The notes: generated from the letters alone by a model not told the origin. A stretch of 64,000 bases of DNA from Heterobasidion occidentale (GCA_039111635.1 JBCAQO010000001.1:2852001-2916000), one strand, 5' to 3'. Shown: positions 45,514 to 58,699, counted from the first letter of the stretch. Numbers and translations: made by a program.

Positions 45514-46667
45514 ATGTCCGTCCCCGACGACGACAATGCCAGGTCCGCCATCCTTCGCACCTTCGTCGCGTTTCGCGAGGAGCTCGATGACTACAACGAC
45601 AGACGTGAGCGGCTCATCAAGGTCTGTCCACCTTCCCATCACTACCCGCGCCTAATCTAACCGTCGCTCGGACTCTGCTTGGACCCGCAGAGCAGCCGCG
45701 ATATCACAAACCTCTCCAAGAAGGCCATATTTCTCCTGCACCGCGTCATAAACACCGAGTCTGCCTCAGACGATCGCACCCTCTCTCTCCACGCCGCACA
45801 GGAAGGCCGCAAGAAGCTTGGCGAGGTCCAGCTCCTCTTCAAGGCCATGCGCCCCGAGCTCGCCGGCGACCGCTTCTGGCGCTACCAGCACAGCGTCTCT
45901 CCTGGTCTCCAGGAGTACATCGAAGCCCTCAGCTTCGCATACTACATCGAGCACGGGACGCTCATCACGTACGCCGACGTGCAACGCTCGCTGTCCGACG
46001 AAGAAGACGGCCCCGTGAGCAATCTACGTCCTGTTGGCCTGTGCTCAGCACTCATCATTGCCGGGCCTAGTTCTTCCCGCTCCCAGTGTCAGACTACCTG
46101 CTGGGCGTGTCCGACCTCACAGGCGAGCTCATGCGCTTCGCCATCTCCTCCATCTCGAAACGCGGCCCGGGCCGTTCCAAGGCTTCCCAAGTGAGCAGCT
46201 TCGTCCGGGGCTGCAAAGCCGGTGAGCCAGCCCGTTCCTCATGCGACCGAACAGCGACCGTGGACGCGTGCCCCGCACTTGCTTGTATGGACTGACTGAC
46301 TTGGCGCAGACTTCGATGGCTTCACGCCGCACGTCCGCGAGCTCTCCAAGAAACAGCACGTCACCCAGCAATCCCTCCTCAAGATTGAACAAGGTCAGTC
46401 TGCGCGCTGCTCTCCGCTGTCCACCCTTCCGACCAGCACCGTCCGTCTTGCTCTCGTCTTCTCTGATCCTCGTTCCTAGCGGCCTACGCGATCACCGTGC
46501 GCTCCTCCGAATATGATTTGCCCCCCGAGATGCTCGACGACATCGTCGGGCGGCACATCTCGCAGTTCAGTCACGGCCATTCGGCTGACCGGGACGCTGA
46601 CTATCCGTCGCGCAAGCGCCGTCGGTATGGCGGCGACAGCGATGACGAACGCGATCTTGACTACTAA
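45514..46667 (+). CDS. Translin-associated factor X (TRAX/TSNAX)
   Basis: Member of the translin family; TRAX is the catalytic subunit of C3PO, a translin-TRAX ribonuclease acting on RNA such as siRNA passenger strands or tRNA fragments. The start MSVPDDDNARSAILRTFVAF is followed by FREELDDYNDRRERLIK, then SSRDITNLSKKAIFLLHRV. Family motifs are present: LQEYIEALSFAYYIEHGTLI (first conserved Glu) and LPVSDYLLGVSDLTGELMRF (DLTGE acids), then FDGFTPHVRELSKKQHV and QSLLKIEQAAYAITVRSSEY. The acidic residues needed for RNase activity appear intact. C-terminus RKRRRYGGDSDDERDLDY gives a basic nuclear signal and acidic end. Its usual partner translin is not in this window. Five introns, no defects. 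Confidence 0.9.
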
Positions 46668-47301
46668 AAATCATGCATACACTCAAAAAAAAACAGAGAG
46701 ACAAAGGCAGAGACAAACGACCATTGGGCCGCGATGTAGGTCTTCCGCCTCACCATGTATCGTACATGTGTACTAGTACCATTGGCCCATGTAGCGTGTA
46801 GCTAATCTCAGACCCGCGTCGCTTGCGCCGGTTTATCATGATTGCATTTCGCGAGGGCGATAATCACATTTCATTACATTCCGTACACGCGTGTATGTAC
46901 AAAGGAGCTGCGTGAGTGCGCGTGAGGGACAAAACACAGGACAGAGATCGTAGCAGCACGCGTATTTCGTAAATCATGCAAGGGAAGAAAAAAAAACCCT
47001 CGACCAGGTACAACAGATAACACGACAACAACAAACAATAGCCTCGACGGATCAATCCAAGGGCTATCAAAACAACAACGAGAAAAACAACGGACCAACC
47101 GTGGCCTATGGAGCAATGAAACGTCTACAGTTGTACATCTCGGCCGTCAACATCATCCGCGACGGCGAGAGGCCGATCAAACGTGGCATACAAGCACATC
47201 CAGGAAGGCGCGTGCAGAGCGTGACGACCAGCGCCGGCCCACTCGCGAGGCTGGGACTCTCAATGTCTCACAGCGACTCTCGTACATCGGCTTCTATCCG
47301 T
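46668..47301. other. Convergent 3' intergenic region
   Basis: 634 bp between the TRAX stop and the stop of the next leftward gene, with an A-rich patch just after TRAX. No gene seen. Confidence 0.4.
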
Positions 47302-49524
47302 TCACGCATCAACTTCCTCGTATCCCTGTGCGGCAGGACGCCCATTGACCCGCACTGACAGTCTCCCGCCTTGCACCCCACCCTCGACATGCACCAGCAG
47401 CGCGCCCTGAACCTTTATTCTGGCTGTGGGCTGTAGCTGGCCGTCCAGAATCAGCTGTAGATCCACCTCCAGATCCCGAAGCCGGGTGGGTGGGTAGAGG
47501 GCGGCGGAGAGCGATCCCTTATCGACCTCGAAGATCGGGGGGCGGCGAGCAGATTTTCCAATGGAGATGGTGGCGGTGGTGAGCAAGGGGGAGTTCGGGG
47601 CGAGAGTCGAGTCGGAAGCAGCTCCTTCGTCGTCGTTGTCTACGACGTGGAGTCGATCCTCCTCTTCGTTCAACTCGTCGATAACGCTCAGCGTGTCGAT
47701 ATCGGACCGCCCTGGCACCCGCTTCTCTTCATCTTCATCGTACGCCAGCGCGTCTCTCACGTGACGCGCATCCTCCTCCTTCCGCTCCTTCGCCTTTTCC
47801 TTATCCGCGTCGACCACAATGCCTAGCACATGGACCGCGGCAAGCACCCGCAGGACGAAGAAGGCGCGCAAGAGCAGCGCAAGGAGCGCCTGCAGCGTCG
47901 CTGCGACCTCAACCTCCGACGCCGCACCCAACTGGCTGCTGCTCGGTGCTCCAGGCATCGTGAGCGCGAGGTCTGAGGACACGCTGCGCGAAGCCAGAGT
48001 TTCGAGCTCCGAGTCTGAGTCATCGGAATGTGCATTCTGAGCTTCCTGCGGCCCCGACGTTGGCTCCGGCTCACTTTTGTGCGCGGAACGCGTGTCCTCC
48101 CCGATCGCCCCAGGCGCATCGGAAGACAACGGCTCCGATTTCGGCTCCATTTCAGGCTCGACGTACGTGTGCGGCGTCAGGATCGCCACGTGCCACGGAT
48201 CATCTCCAAGTTCGGCCTCCGACACGTCTGCCTCGACCTCATATACGCAGCTCACGATGCACTCACCGCCGGCCGGGCCCACACTGAACGCGACGGGTTT
48301 GGCGGCTTCTACCAGACGCAGCATAGATTGGCTGTACAGCACATAAGAAGCGACGCCGTCTACCGTAGGAAGGCCCAGATTACTGAACGGGGCGTGGAAC
48401 GAAGTGGTCGCGGCAGTGCTCAGGTCGCTGGAAAGAGGGATGAAAGAGACAAGTGCGGGGTACTCTGTCGAAGATAAAACGACATGGCCTGAGTGAGTGC
48501 CGAAACAACGCAGGTTGAGAGCGGAGGCGGTGGCACCGAGGGAGGGAATAAATCTCGAGGAAGCCAGCGGGCAGACGTGGATGAGGGTGTTGGGTGAGCA
48601 GGTCACGATGCCGGAGGCGGAGAGCGAGAGCGTGCCCCCCGAGCGCGCGTGCAGTGCGACGGGCTGTTGTAGCGCAAAAGTGCCGCGCCCAGGGGTAGTG
48701 AGGAGCACGATGAAGGTGGCCTCCGTCACCTCTGATTCTTTTTCGCGATATCGAACACTGTGATTGGAGCGCACAAGAATGATGAGTATCGAGTCTCAAG
48801 GGATAACATGGGGTGCCGCCACTCAGCGATCTGCACCTGCATACCTGGAATCCCCGATGGCCCAGCAGCCCCAACGGTCTGCCTGGCACACCTGGGCAAA
48901 TTCTACAGAGTCGGAATCTGCCTCCGCCTGGCCGCGGGCTTCGAAATCACGGCCACCGTCCCGCGGCGCTACGACCCAAGCGTCCGAAACATCGAGCCAA
49001 GGGTCCGCCCGCTCGAGGACACACACAACGTCGTGCCCCGGCGAGCCCAGCCAGCGCACCTCCCCGTTGGGATAGAGCAGCCTGTAGGTGAGCAAGAACC
49101 GACGCTCGGACTCGGCCTCACCCAGAGCGTCCTGCCGCAGCCGTAGCTTGAGCGTCCAGCAGGCCTGGTCCTCTGGTTCTGGCTCCACTACAGCGTCAGA
49201 CGACAGCACAAACGGAGTGGCTTCAGAGTCCGTCGGCACATGAGAAGGGAGGTCGATATCGGGCTGCAAGAAAGTGTAGGCAGCCCATTCGCCTGTCCCG
49301 CGTCCCTCGACCGGGGCATCCGTCCACGCCTGAAGTTGTACGCCATCTCGTTGACAACCCAGTGCCTCTTCCCTGTTTAAGCGTGCTCTGAACACCAGTT
49401 GCACGCCCGCGCCCTCGCGACCCTTGTCTCTGCTATCGTTATCAGATGCAGAGAGCGTGGGAATCGGCACGGTGTGCGTGCTCCCCAAGGCAGGAAAGAA
49501 GGCAAAGCTCGGTGTCTGGCCCAT
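47302..49524 (-). CDS. Unknown protein, beta-rich N-terminal half, central hydrophobic segment
   Basis: Two large exons, about 720 residues, joined cleanly at 48823/48760 (AIGDS joined to SVRYREKESEVTEATF). The N-terminal exon has alternating hydrophobic segments (FLLTYRLLYPNGEVRWLGSP, HDVVCVLERADPWLDVSDAW) suggesting a beta-sandwich. The second exon has more such segments (SALNLRCFGTHSGHVVLSS), an acidic disordered stretch, one hydrophobic segment (LQALLALLLRAFFVLRVLAA) that may cross a membrane, and a C-terminal part with LEVDLQLILDGQLQPTARIK then RLSVRVNGRPAAQGYEEVDA. No family recognised. The ATG at 49524 (MGQTPSFAFFPALGSTHTV) is the first in the open frame, but a small upstream exon near 49,700 is possible, so the 5' end is uncertain. 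Confidence 0.6.
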
Positions 49525-49928
49525 GGCGTCGCTGGACACTGTGAGGAGGAAAGGGGGAGGAGAGGGTGAGAGGCGAGGACAGGGAGGTAATAATGGAACC
49601 TGTGGCACTGATTCGGGACCCGAAGGACATACTCGAGACTCGAGGCTGCTGCTTACGGCGGGCGTGGAAGCGCCCAGGATAAGTCGGGACGACACTTACG
49701 AGAAACGCGTCATCGAGAACGGATCCGTGCTGCGAGACCGAGACCGAACATCGACATCGATGATGGCTCCAGCGCACGCCGCAATCGCAGCACACTCGGA
49801 ATAGACGTCGATGGGAATCGGGTCAGCCGAAGAAGAAACGAATGCAAGTTCTGCCGAACAACTGAAAAAAAACGCAGCACACACATGGCCACCCCTCCCC
49901 ACTCTCCTTTCCGCATCGATCAAACCCA

Positions 49929-51790
49929 TCATCCCCCTCGACCCCGCCACCTTCCTCTGCTACCCCCATTTCCTCTGTGCCCTGCACCACCTCTTCCACC
50001 TCGGTAAATTTCACCTCCCCTTTCACTGCCCCCTCCACCACGCGAGCCTCGCCTGTGGCTTCGCCGCCGTGCCCGTTGCCCGCGTCCAGCTCCCCTGTCG
50101 ACAATAGGTGCGCCTCGTCCGCGATTGTGGCGGGACACGGGAGCAGGGCTACTCGGTTGCTCAGTCTGGCTACTCTCCTCCTCTCCCTCCTCTGCTTCTT
50201 CGCCATTGTCCAAGTCACTTCCTTCATAATCGTCATCGGCCGCCTCTTGTGCCTCGACAAGGCCAGCCAGAAGTGCGTCGTCTGCTGCGTATTCATCTTC
50301 TGAATCCACAAGGACCGGCGCTGGTAATGCACGAGCAACAGGGGTCTTCGCTTTCCTCTCCCGCACCGCGGCTTGCGCTTTCCATGCACTAAAGATATGC
50401 GATCAGCCACGTCTCAAAAGGGCTTCATCTGGCCTGCGCACTCACTCTTTTCGCCGTTGCCATTCTGCTAGCTTGGATCCACCTTCTCGCCATCCGTCAT
50501 CCCCGCTAGACACAAGAGCCTGTATATGCTTGTCGATCGTGTTGTCCATGGCAAAGTTCGGTATCATGGGCGCCTTGACAAACAGTTTTGATCTGCAGAT
50601 GGCGCAAGTTGGAGCTTTTCGCTGTATAAGAGATTCGATATTCAAAGTGCGGATCGAGCTCAAAATGTCAGCACAAACGCTTTTCGAGATCCACTGCCAT
50701 CCGCAATCCCCACAGAACGTATGTCCACATGGATTTCCTAGATGTGCAGCGGCACTGGAAGTAATCGGTGATCAAATCATTAGCGTCAACAAGACAACTC
50801 ACAAAATATCACAGCATCTGGATAGACGAAAATATCAGTAGCCAGTTTCACGGAAAGCGATCCAGCCGACATACATAGGACATGTCAACTCATCTTCAAA
50901 ATCGCTCAGCAACTTTCTGAGCCCTGCGTTAGGTGACTCTTTCTGCTTCCCCTTCGCCTTCTTTAATGGCGACCCTGCGACAGGGGTCGATGACGCTTGT
51001 CTGAGCCGCTTATGCGCAGAACCCTGTCCGTTTGGTGTCTGTGGATCCACAACAACTATTGAGACATTTCCTTCGACGACTCTGCTTCCCCTACGAGTCC
51101 CTCGAGGAGACGAGGCTGTGATAAGTTACCAACATTAGTTAGGTTTAGGATTAGTGGGCTGAGCGCACGTACATTCATTCGGACCTACGGGCGCATTGCC
51201 ATGTACGTGTTCCGAGTGACGTCTGTGATTCTCGCGTCGAGAGCTATAGAAGGCCTGAGGTGAAATTCGCGAGTTGTCAGTGAACGCTATAGTTCCCGTG
51301 AAAGTCCGTAAATGCATTGTCGTTGTCGTTGAATTATTCATGCAACACTCACACTGTACGCTTCTCAAAGCCGTTGTGCTTGAAGTTCGAGAAGAAATCA
51401 ATTGTGGTGCGGATGACGATGGTCTGAAGACACTCGGGCCTTAGCATATAGCCCAGTTGTCAATGTTCGGTAGTGTATACATCAGCGATTATGGGATGAG
51501 TGAAGCGCACCTGTCGTCATCCTCTCTTCAAGCACGTCTAATTCGGCTAAAACTGAGGCATCGACATCATCGAACTCGTACTCCTGCGCGCTTTCGGGCG
51601 TCGCCACCCCTGCTGACGGCGCAGGGTTTTCAGGCGCTGTGACAGTTGCATTTTGCTGGCGTGTACGAGGCGTGGATGGGGTAGATTCTCTGCAGTCTGC
51701 GAGGCCAGGAATTGCATTCCAGTCGATTTCCCCAAAGGGGTCAGAGAGCGCGTCAAACTCGTCTTCGCTGTCACCTCCGGGTGGCGGCAT
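49929..51790 (-). CDS. RING-finger protein with RGG-rich C-terminus, probable E3 ligase
   Basis: Starts MPPPGGDSEDEFDALSDPFG, a disordered acidic N-terminus. Central exons carry a nuclear-type segment (SPLKKAKGKQKESPNAGLRK) before the RING. The C3HC4 RING is assembled from three exons: DFEDELTCP, then ICCDIF, then AAAHLGNPCGHTFCGDCGWQ, and later APTCAICRSKL. Metal-ligand spacing (CPIC, CGHTFCGDC, CAIC) is complete, so ubiquitin ligase activity is expected. The tail is acidic (DDDYEGSDLDNGEEAEEGEE) and then rich in Gly and Arg (RGSRGGGGSERGGEIYRGG), an RNA-binding-like RGG region that ends at 49929. The layout recalls CHFR-type or RAD18-type basidiomycete RING proteins but no other domain was identified. 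Substrate unknown. Confidence 0.85.
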
Positions 51791-52150
51791 TGTTCTCGGT
51801 TGATCACAATAAGGCGTATCAGTCGATGGGTAGCCCGGACGGAAAGTGTTGAGCTGTATTCTCGCAACCCAGCAAGGATTTGGGCGAATGCTGCGTGTTG
51901 AAAGGAAGTAAGAAATTCAACTGAAATTCAGCACAGGAAGGACGCGCCATCACGTGGTGCAACGGTAACGTCACGAGACAAGCAGTCGCGCTCTTTTTGA
52001 GCTAAATTCTGAGCACCTGCCATGAAATCTCCCAAGGACTGTGACATCGAGGAGCAGAGCCTCAAAGAACCTCCCTCAACCCCTCTCATACAATTCAACC
52101 AGTCCGTGAAGCATCAATGTAGAGAAGCGCATCTAAGTGGACCGGATACC

Positions 52151-52553
52151 CATGCGCGACATGCTACCGACCATCGACCATCCCAGGCTTCGAGTCTTGG
52201 CCCTTGCATATGCCCATCGATTGTCCCGCACTCGTTCACGCAAGACTCCGCTTGCGGAGCATCCGACACTTCTTCGGGCAAAGCCTAGCTACAAGCTGCT
52301 ACAAGACAGGTCAGCAGAGCATCCAGTAGCTCGCGCAATCCTTGGCGTGTCTATTCTAAGGTCTCGCAAACACATGTACAGCGGGATTGTTCGCATATCG
52401 ACCTCGCATTCGCACGATCCTGCTATCAGTACGAGTACCCGAAGCTCGCGGGTGTGTCCTTCATGCCTTAATCATCGCTATGATCATCATGCATATGAAC
52501 TTTCGGAAATCTCATTTGAAACAAAACACAATCATCCCACAACAGAGCGTTGA
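52151..52553 (+). CDS. Possible small gene of unknown function
   Basis: An open frame starting MRDMLPTIDHPRLRVLALAY and continuing AHRLSRTRSRKTPLAEHPTL, rich in Arg, Leu and Pro, divergent from the RING gene. A donor-like site follows LLQDR (near 52,310). Composition is protein-like in the first 55 residues only. No family recognised; it may be chance. Confidence 0.22.
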
Positions 52554-52722
52554 CGCGAGCAAACCGAGAGGCATACTGTAAGAGTACTATAGAAGAATAG
52601 ACGATAGGACCAATAAATACGGAACTACGAACACAACATTCAGAAACATGGGGAAAAGGAAAACGATAGACGCACAGATTACAGGACGGAGTACAGAAAC
52701 GGACTGATACAATGATCGTACA

Positions 52723-53609
52723 TCAAACCGAAACAACTGCAACAGAATTCGCGTTTGAATGGTGGCCTCGCACAGGAGCAGCGCGGTCCATGATGCCGTC
52801 TCGGGGCGATCCCCGTCTCTCCGCCTCCTCACGTGCCGCCTCGCGAGCGCCCGCAGATAGAAGGGAGCCGATGTCCATCGCACTCCGTGAATGTGGCGAG
52901 TGTTGTGTAGAGTCGCTTCGGGTGGACGAGTAAGGTGACGAGGGTAGCTGCGGTGGTGACGATGGCGTGGGAGCACGTGGGACTGAGTGATGATTTGCAT
53001 GTGGGGACTCTGATGTCCGATGGCGTTTGCGCGGATGAACTGTATGTGAGGACCGATGTGGCTCTTTGTTGATACGGGGAGAGTATGACGAAGAATGTCC
53101 ATTCGATTGAGAAGAGAGCCCAGGATGAGGATAAGCACCAAATGACTCCAAATAGGGGTGGTCATTTGGGCTTTGATGAGCCGAGGGCGGGACGAGCTGA
53201 TAGTACTCGAGCATTGAGCGATGTAAGAAGCCATAGAAGCTATCCGCTGAATGAGGAGCAGTCACATTATAAGACTCGTGATTAACGTTCGACTTCACTG
53301 GTAGAGTTCCATACCTGATCTTCGGCGCTTTTCGCATTAAGCATGGCCATCAACATCTCTCTGTCACCGTCCCCGCGTGTACGGTACGCTCCAAGAATCT
53401 CGCGCAGGCTTGGAGGGGGCGGCTGACAGAAATCAGGTAACATCTCAGCTTATCAGCCTTGGCGGAGTGCGCAGATGCGGCGTTACCTGTTCCAGAATTT
53501 GCCATGTCGAAGAGATGAGCCTCTCCGGTTTGTTCAACGGCTGGGGAGGATATTCGGCGATAGCAGGATGGTCAGAGGAGTGGGGTGGAGGGGAAGCTAC
53601 GGAACCCAT
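52723..53609 (-). CDS. Conserved unknown protein, apparent frameshift
   Basis: Exon 1 (start 53609) reads MGSVASPPPHSSDHPAIAEY and ends ISSTWQILEQ. Exon 2 reads PPPPSLREILGAYRTRGDGD, then REMLMAMLNAKSAEDQ, a helical block I associate with an unnamed Agaricomycete protein family. Exon 3 opens RIASMAS in frame, but the expected continuation LHRSMLEYYQLVPPSAHQSP lies in another frame, as if one T were missing from gcttcttacatcg near 53,230. No canonical splice site fixes this. The rest is disordered, Ser/Pro/His-rich, with a basic KRHRTSESP-like block, and ends AVVSV at 52723. A helix near the end (SLLSAGAREAAREEAERRGS) may be functional. Function unknown. Confidence 0.55.
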
Positions 53610-55400
53610 ATGAGAGAGTCGAACAAGAGGAGGCAAGGGGCGAAAAAGGCTGACGAAAGACAGACAGAGCGATGGCAGGGCTTTTGAGCAAAGCCAAGTC
53701 CAAGAATCTATCTTTGCACTTCCGTGGCAGGGGTAAATTTAGAATGCCAAGACCAAGAACTATTTTTTGCTGTTCCGGGCTCTGTTCGACGAGCGCACGC
53801 AGCCCCAGATGACAGATTGACGACAGGAGAACGTATCCAAAAAACGAGATATGCTGATAAACAGGATGGACTGAGTGGTGCAGGCACAGACGATGAGAGC
53901 GGAAGAGATGGTGTTGGGATCTAACGGAGGTGGTGGTTGTGACTTGTTTGGCGACGCCCAGCTATTTTCGTCCAAAGTCTTGGCACTGAGCGCTGAGCAG
54001 TCTGGCCTGAATGGAAACCCGATGTGACCTGTTCTATATTTGCCTCCTGCCTCCTGCCCACCTCGGGCCACAGCGCTCTGAGAGTGTACATGGCATCAGC
54101 AGCATCAGCGTGCGCCGCTGTGACATGTTATATTTCTGTGATGTCCCAGGCTTTTGCACCACTAATAGTAGGCTTGCTCATCTGGCTCCGCGATTCCCCA
54201 GTCTGGGGAACAGCGCTATGTAATAAGATTTGATCGGTTCTGACTCGCTCAACTTTCAAAACCAGTCAACTGGCCAGGATAATAGCAGAATATCCACAGT
54301 CAAATGCGAGCGCCCGATTCGCGAATTCGTTTGGCCTCTCGGGCGGGGGTCCATGACATGATGGGATCATGGGATGTATCATGTTCGAGGATTATGCGTT
54401 CATACTGTATCGCGGGCGCTATTTACGACCGCTGCTGTGCAATGCGCATTGGACAATCAGTGTATTGAGCACTGGTCAGGCGCCCAGCGACCTCTTGTGT
54501 TTGTTGACGTTTTTAACACTTCACCTGTTCCTTCTGGAGCTTCCATCGCAAATCCGCTCAGAGCGACCCAACCAAAATCGCCCGATATTCTCCTCGCCGC
54601 GATATAAGTGACCCGACCGGTACAATGAACAGCAAAATAGGGCCGTACATTCGGCCCGCCGTTCACGACTCCGTGGTCACACGATGCGTCGTGATTTATT
54701 CTGATACCCAATGCCCGGTCTATCTGCGCAATTTGGAACCATTGACTTACTTTTTTTGTCGACCTCGGCCTTTCAGCTTAGCGAGAGTCCTGCTCAGACC
54801 GGGTTTCCGGCCCAGCAAGATCCTGAAACTCGCGGCCCGGAGACTGCCAAATCTCCCAGCATGCATGTCATATAGCAAGCAGCAAACCAAAAACTCAATC
54901 CGGGCTCGAAGGTAAAGATGATCTTGTTCAAATGTGCTATGTTGATGAACATCTAGAGGCCAGAATGTCCAAACCAGCACTTGTGACACCATACACAATG
55001 GTTGATCAACTTTTTCGAGGTGTGTAGCTTCGTCTTCAACGATTTCCAGATACAGACTATGACTCAAACAAGTTATTTAGTTGCACGCATAGGTTACCGA
55101 TCACAGGCAGCGCACCCGCATTATCTGATTCAAAATTACGCCAGGATCATGATATCAAGCGCAAGGATTCTCTGACCTAGTGATCATCGAAATCACGGAG
55201 GGTTGCCGTTCACAAAACATCTATCATGATATAATGTGAGCACACAGCCATGAAATCCTCAAATACATAATCGTAAAATTAGATGTGATCAAGTCGCCAC
55301 TCAGCGCTCGAAGCGAGCGAATAATCAAGACAGGTGATCACAATTCCAAAAAGCACTTGATATCGTGCACAAAACGGAGTCAGGGCCGAGTATAACAAGT
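53610..55400. other. Long intergenic region without recognised genes
   Basis: 1.8 kb between the frameshifted unknown gene and the chitinase stop. Short open frames occur on both strands, none with domain signal, splice-supported extension or repeat structure. It may contain the chitinase 3' UTR, a non-coding RNA or nothing. Confidence 0.4.
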
Positions 55401-57874
55401 CTAGACTTGGATGTCTCGCTCGGAGTCCGGTTTGGCCGGGCGAGACAGGTGGGACGTAGAACCTGTGGTCTCCGTCCACGTAATATTTCCAGCTTTCGAA
55501 ATTGAGGGAGGGTCGGTCGATTTCGAGGTGACAGATGCGGCCACTAAGACGGAACACTCGCCGTCATCAGTCCAAACTCCCGCAGAGCCTGAGTTACACT
55601 ATAAGCGACTGCAGGCAGGAAACGATTAAAACTCACCACCGGGCGTGTCGTTTTCTGTCCACCATTTGGCTGTCCACAGATGGCCGCTAAATTTTGCCAT
55701 GAGCATGCCTGATCATGAAGGTATCGCTATAGCTATACCTGTAAGTTACCTGCTGCCCGCCAGTGTACGCAACGGAGCTTATCCAAGCAGGTATTCCGGC
55801 ACAGTTACCACCAGATGTGGGTATAGATGACGGTGCACTGCTGGTGGAGCTGGTGACGGGGGGTGACATGGTGGTAGTGGTTGGCTTAGATGTAGAAGAC
55901 TGAGAAGTTGTCGGTGCAGAAGTACTGGAGGACCCCCTTGCGAGCAGGCACTAACTGTAAAAATGGGAATGGCGTTCGTTCCCGAGATCAGAAAGCATTG
56001 AAAGAAGGAACATACTTGCGCTCCAGTCGCTGTTCGTGTTGCTAGAGGGCTGAGAGGCAGACCACCATTTCGCCTGATGGAATGGACACTATGCTTTTAG
56101 GACATATCTTTCTACAGACAGACAGGATGGCCCACCTCCCATATATAACTGTGCGATTATGGGGTTTCCAATTTGAGTATAGAGCATCTAGGCAGCCAAG
56201 ACAAGACAAGTCGCCTACTCACCCGCTGTAGGATACCTGAGAACCTCCAGTATATGTATTTCCAGAACTCCACGCAGGCGCAGAGCAAGTAGGGAACGAA
56301 AACCCAGTTCCGCCAGCGGCAGTCAACGTATTCTTGATTGCGAGATCATATCGATTGTTGACTAAAGTTCGCTGAATTTTCTCAACAAGAATAAACTGTT
56401 TGATTCCGACCTACCGTATGCTTGTGACGCGTCCCAAAGCATCACTCCACCAAAGGACGGAAAACTCTTGCGCATCTGAGTTACGATGTTGCTGAGGGTG
56501 TTGATGTTCTGGTATCCTCCTCCTGCCGCTGTGCTTGATGCTGGAGCACCGATGAAAATCTTGACATCTGGGTTGGGACTAACATTCCTTGCCCAGTAGT
56601 CCCTAATGCATTTTCATTAGCTAATCACGTCGATTGATGGTCTAGTACGCCATCATACCAGAGTCCAAAATCCCAATCCTAAGATTTATCAGAGAAGTGA
56701 AATGATCATAAATAAAGAGATCCTTACTGAACTAGTGTTGAAATTCTGGAGACCACACGGATTGTTGTCTTTGAGGTGGCGTCAATTGTATCAATGATAC
56801 ATGAAGCAGGTAAACTGACACAAAACATACAAAATTGTACATAGACGGCATCGAAGCTAGCAGCGTTCAAAGTCGCACCCAATGACGCGTCAGGATACTC
56901 GCATTGTGGGGCTGCCGAGATATAGTATCTACACAAAAAGAGAGGAAGTGATCAGAGTAGATTTAAGGGCATCATGTCAAACTTACTGTTTACTAGCGCC
57001 AGTAGCATGCGAGCGTATTCTATTTACGAACGCTGCATAACCTGTAGAGGTCCCACCCTCGATGTCCAAATCGATCCTAAAGGAAACCATCAGCAAGCAG
57101 TAGCACGCGTTATGAACTCGCGAAACGTGGTTTTTACCCATCAAGAACAGCGCTGCCGAAGGGTCGGGTAGAGCTACTGCCACCGAGGAAAAGGTTCCAT
57201 ATAGTGTCTGCGAAGCTCTGACCTTGAATGTCATCTGTAAACCCAACGCCTCCACCGGCACCTCCCAAACTCAGAGTCACGATTTTCCCCTTTGACTGGC
57301 AAAATTCAATGTCAACTGCCAATGCAGAGCAATCAGGCAGAGAAGAGCCAGAGAAAGTGGTATTATCGGTAGGATTGCACGTCTAGAAGTATATCTTAAT
57401 CAGCGCAGGCGTGTTGAAATTGATCTCGGCATTACGTTGGCCAGATTCATAGATGGAAGACCCCCAGGTCCGAAAAACACATTGACAAAGGCCACTGGAA
57501 TGACATCAACAGCATCATCCTAGTCCAAAATTCTATGAGTGGAGTAACATGTCCGTAGAGTGAGCACTGACTTGACAATAGTATGCTAGGTTCTTCTGAT
57601 AATTAGCCGTATCAGAGTGAGTAGCACCGTACGAGTTCTGGCCCCAGTAGCTATATCGGTACTCATTCAGGTAGGGCGTTGCGGAGAAATCTCGCTTCCA
57701 TCCACTCACACAGCAACCTAGGAGCTCAGAGATATGAGCAACCTGCTGAAAAGCGTAGTTTAAAGAACAAGAATGACCCACGTTATCGAAACGTGAATTA
57801 TCATAGGCAAAGGCGTTCTGTGCGTGAGCTGACAACAGCAAAGCTCCCGAAATAAGCAGATCGTAGGGTCCCAT
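55401..57874 (-). CDS. Secreted GH18 chitinase (class III type) with two CBM5/12-like modules
   Basis: Endochitinase that cleaves chitin, for wall remodelling or feeding. The start 57874 gives a signal peptide ([19 protein letters not shown], then [12 protein letters not shown]). After intron 1 comes [20 protein letters not shown], the class III N-terminus, then [20 protein letters not shown] and the catalytic loop [17 protein letters not shown] with the DxxDxDxE residues intact. Later [40 protein letters not shown] and [19 protein letters not shown] complete the barrel. Two carbohydrate-binding modules follow: [20 protein letters not shown] with [19 protein letters not shown], and, after a Ser/Thr linker, [20 protein letters not shown] with [15 protein letters not shown]. 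The end ESERDIQV-like tail stops at 55401. About a dozen short introns, no defects seen. Confidence 0.9.
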
Positions 57875-58699
57875 AGTGGCTCGCTGCAAAAGAGAGGACT
57901 GATGGCTTTCAAAAGAGGTATCGTACATCGTGTAGTTATACTGCTGGCAGGCTGTACATGACCGTCTACGGGAGGGAGTGAGGATGAAAAAAAAACGTTA
58001 TGGGATCAGACGACACCTTATCGGTGATGCCCTATCGTAGTAGCCATGCGTCTACGAAGCTCGAGCGGACCACCAGACAAAGACAGATCGCCGCCGTCGC
58101 CGTTCCTGCTTGGGCGCTACGAATATGTATGGATCAGTAAAAGTTCTCTGGCCGATAAGTAGCCGACAACCCCCAACAGCGATTGAGCCGACGCGACTGT
58201 GCATGGCAAATATCCGGCGCAAGCACCCTGAGCATCGTTCTTGGTCGAATGTGATGTAAATTTAGATGAATGATGGAAGGAAGGACATCCACATGTTGTC
58301 TCAAGCTTCATGCCGTGATCACCTACGTTCGGCCATCTCAAAGGATCAGCTGGGAATTCGATTCGGCAGCTCCCCAAAAATCGGATTGTTGAGATACGAT
58401 ATAGGAGCTCTTATAGTCTCTGATCAGGGCAGTCGTATTTCTCCACCGTTTGAATTGCCATCCACTATTCTACCTAGCTTCTCAGGGTAATTAGCAATCT
58501 CTTAACGACCGAGTATGAGAATACCATACCGTGTATGACTTCTTTCGAGCGTCGATCCTCGAACACAGTTTGGACTTGATGCGTAGGTATCCAATTACAT
58601 CGAGAAGCGACTATCTCGTGCCATCGGAAAAGTAAAACAGCGAACAATGATTATTTACGCTCAGATTACAAAGAAACAACCCATGTAGCGCGAAGTGCA
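57875..58699. other. Intergenic region, chitinase promoter / CKA1 3' end
   Basis: 825 bp between two leftward genes; the left part is the chitinase upstream region. No gene or repeat seen. Confidence 0.4.

Noticed and set aside
48028..48889. Rightward and leftward frames opposite the unknown 47302-49524 gene
   Set aside because: They mirror a GC-rich coding exon in other frames and have no independent signal.
54000..54250. Short hydrophobic frames that could be a small membrane protein
   Set aside because: Less than 75 codons, no start context, no splice extension, and similar frames occur on the other strand.
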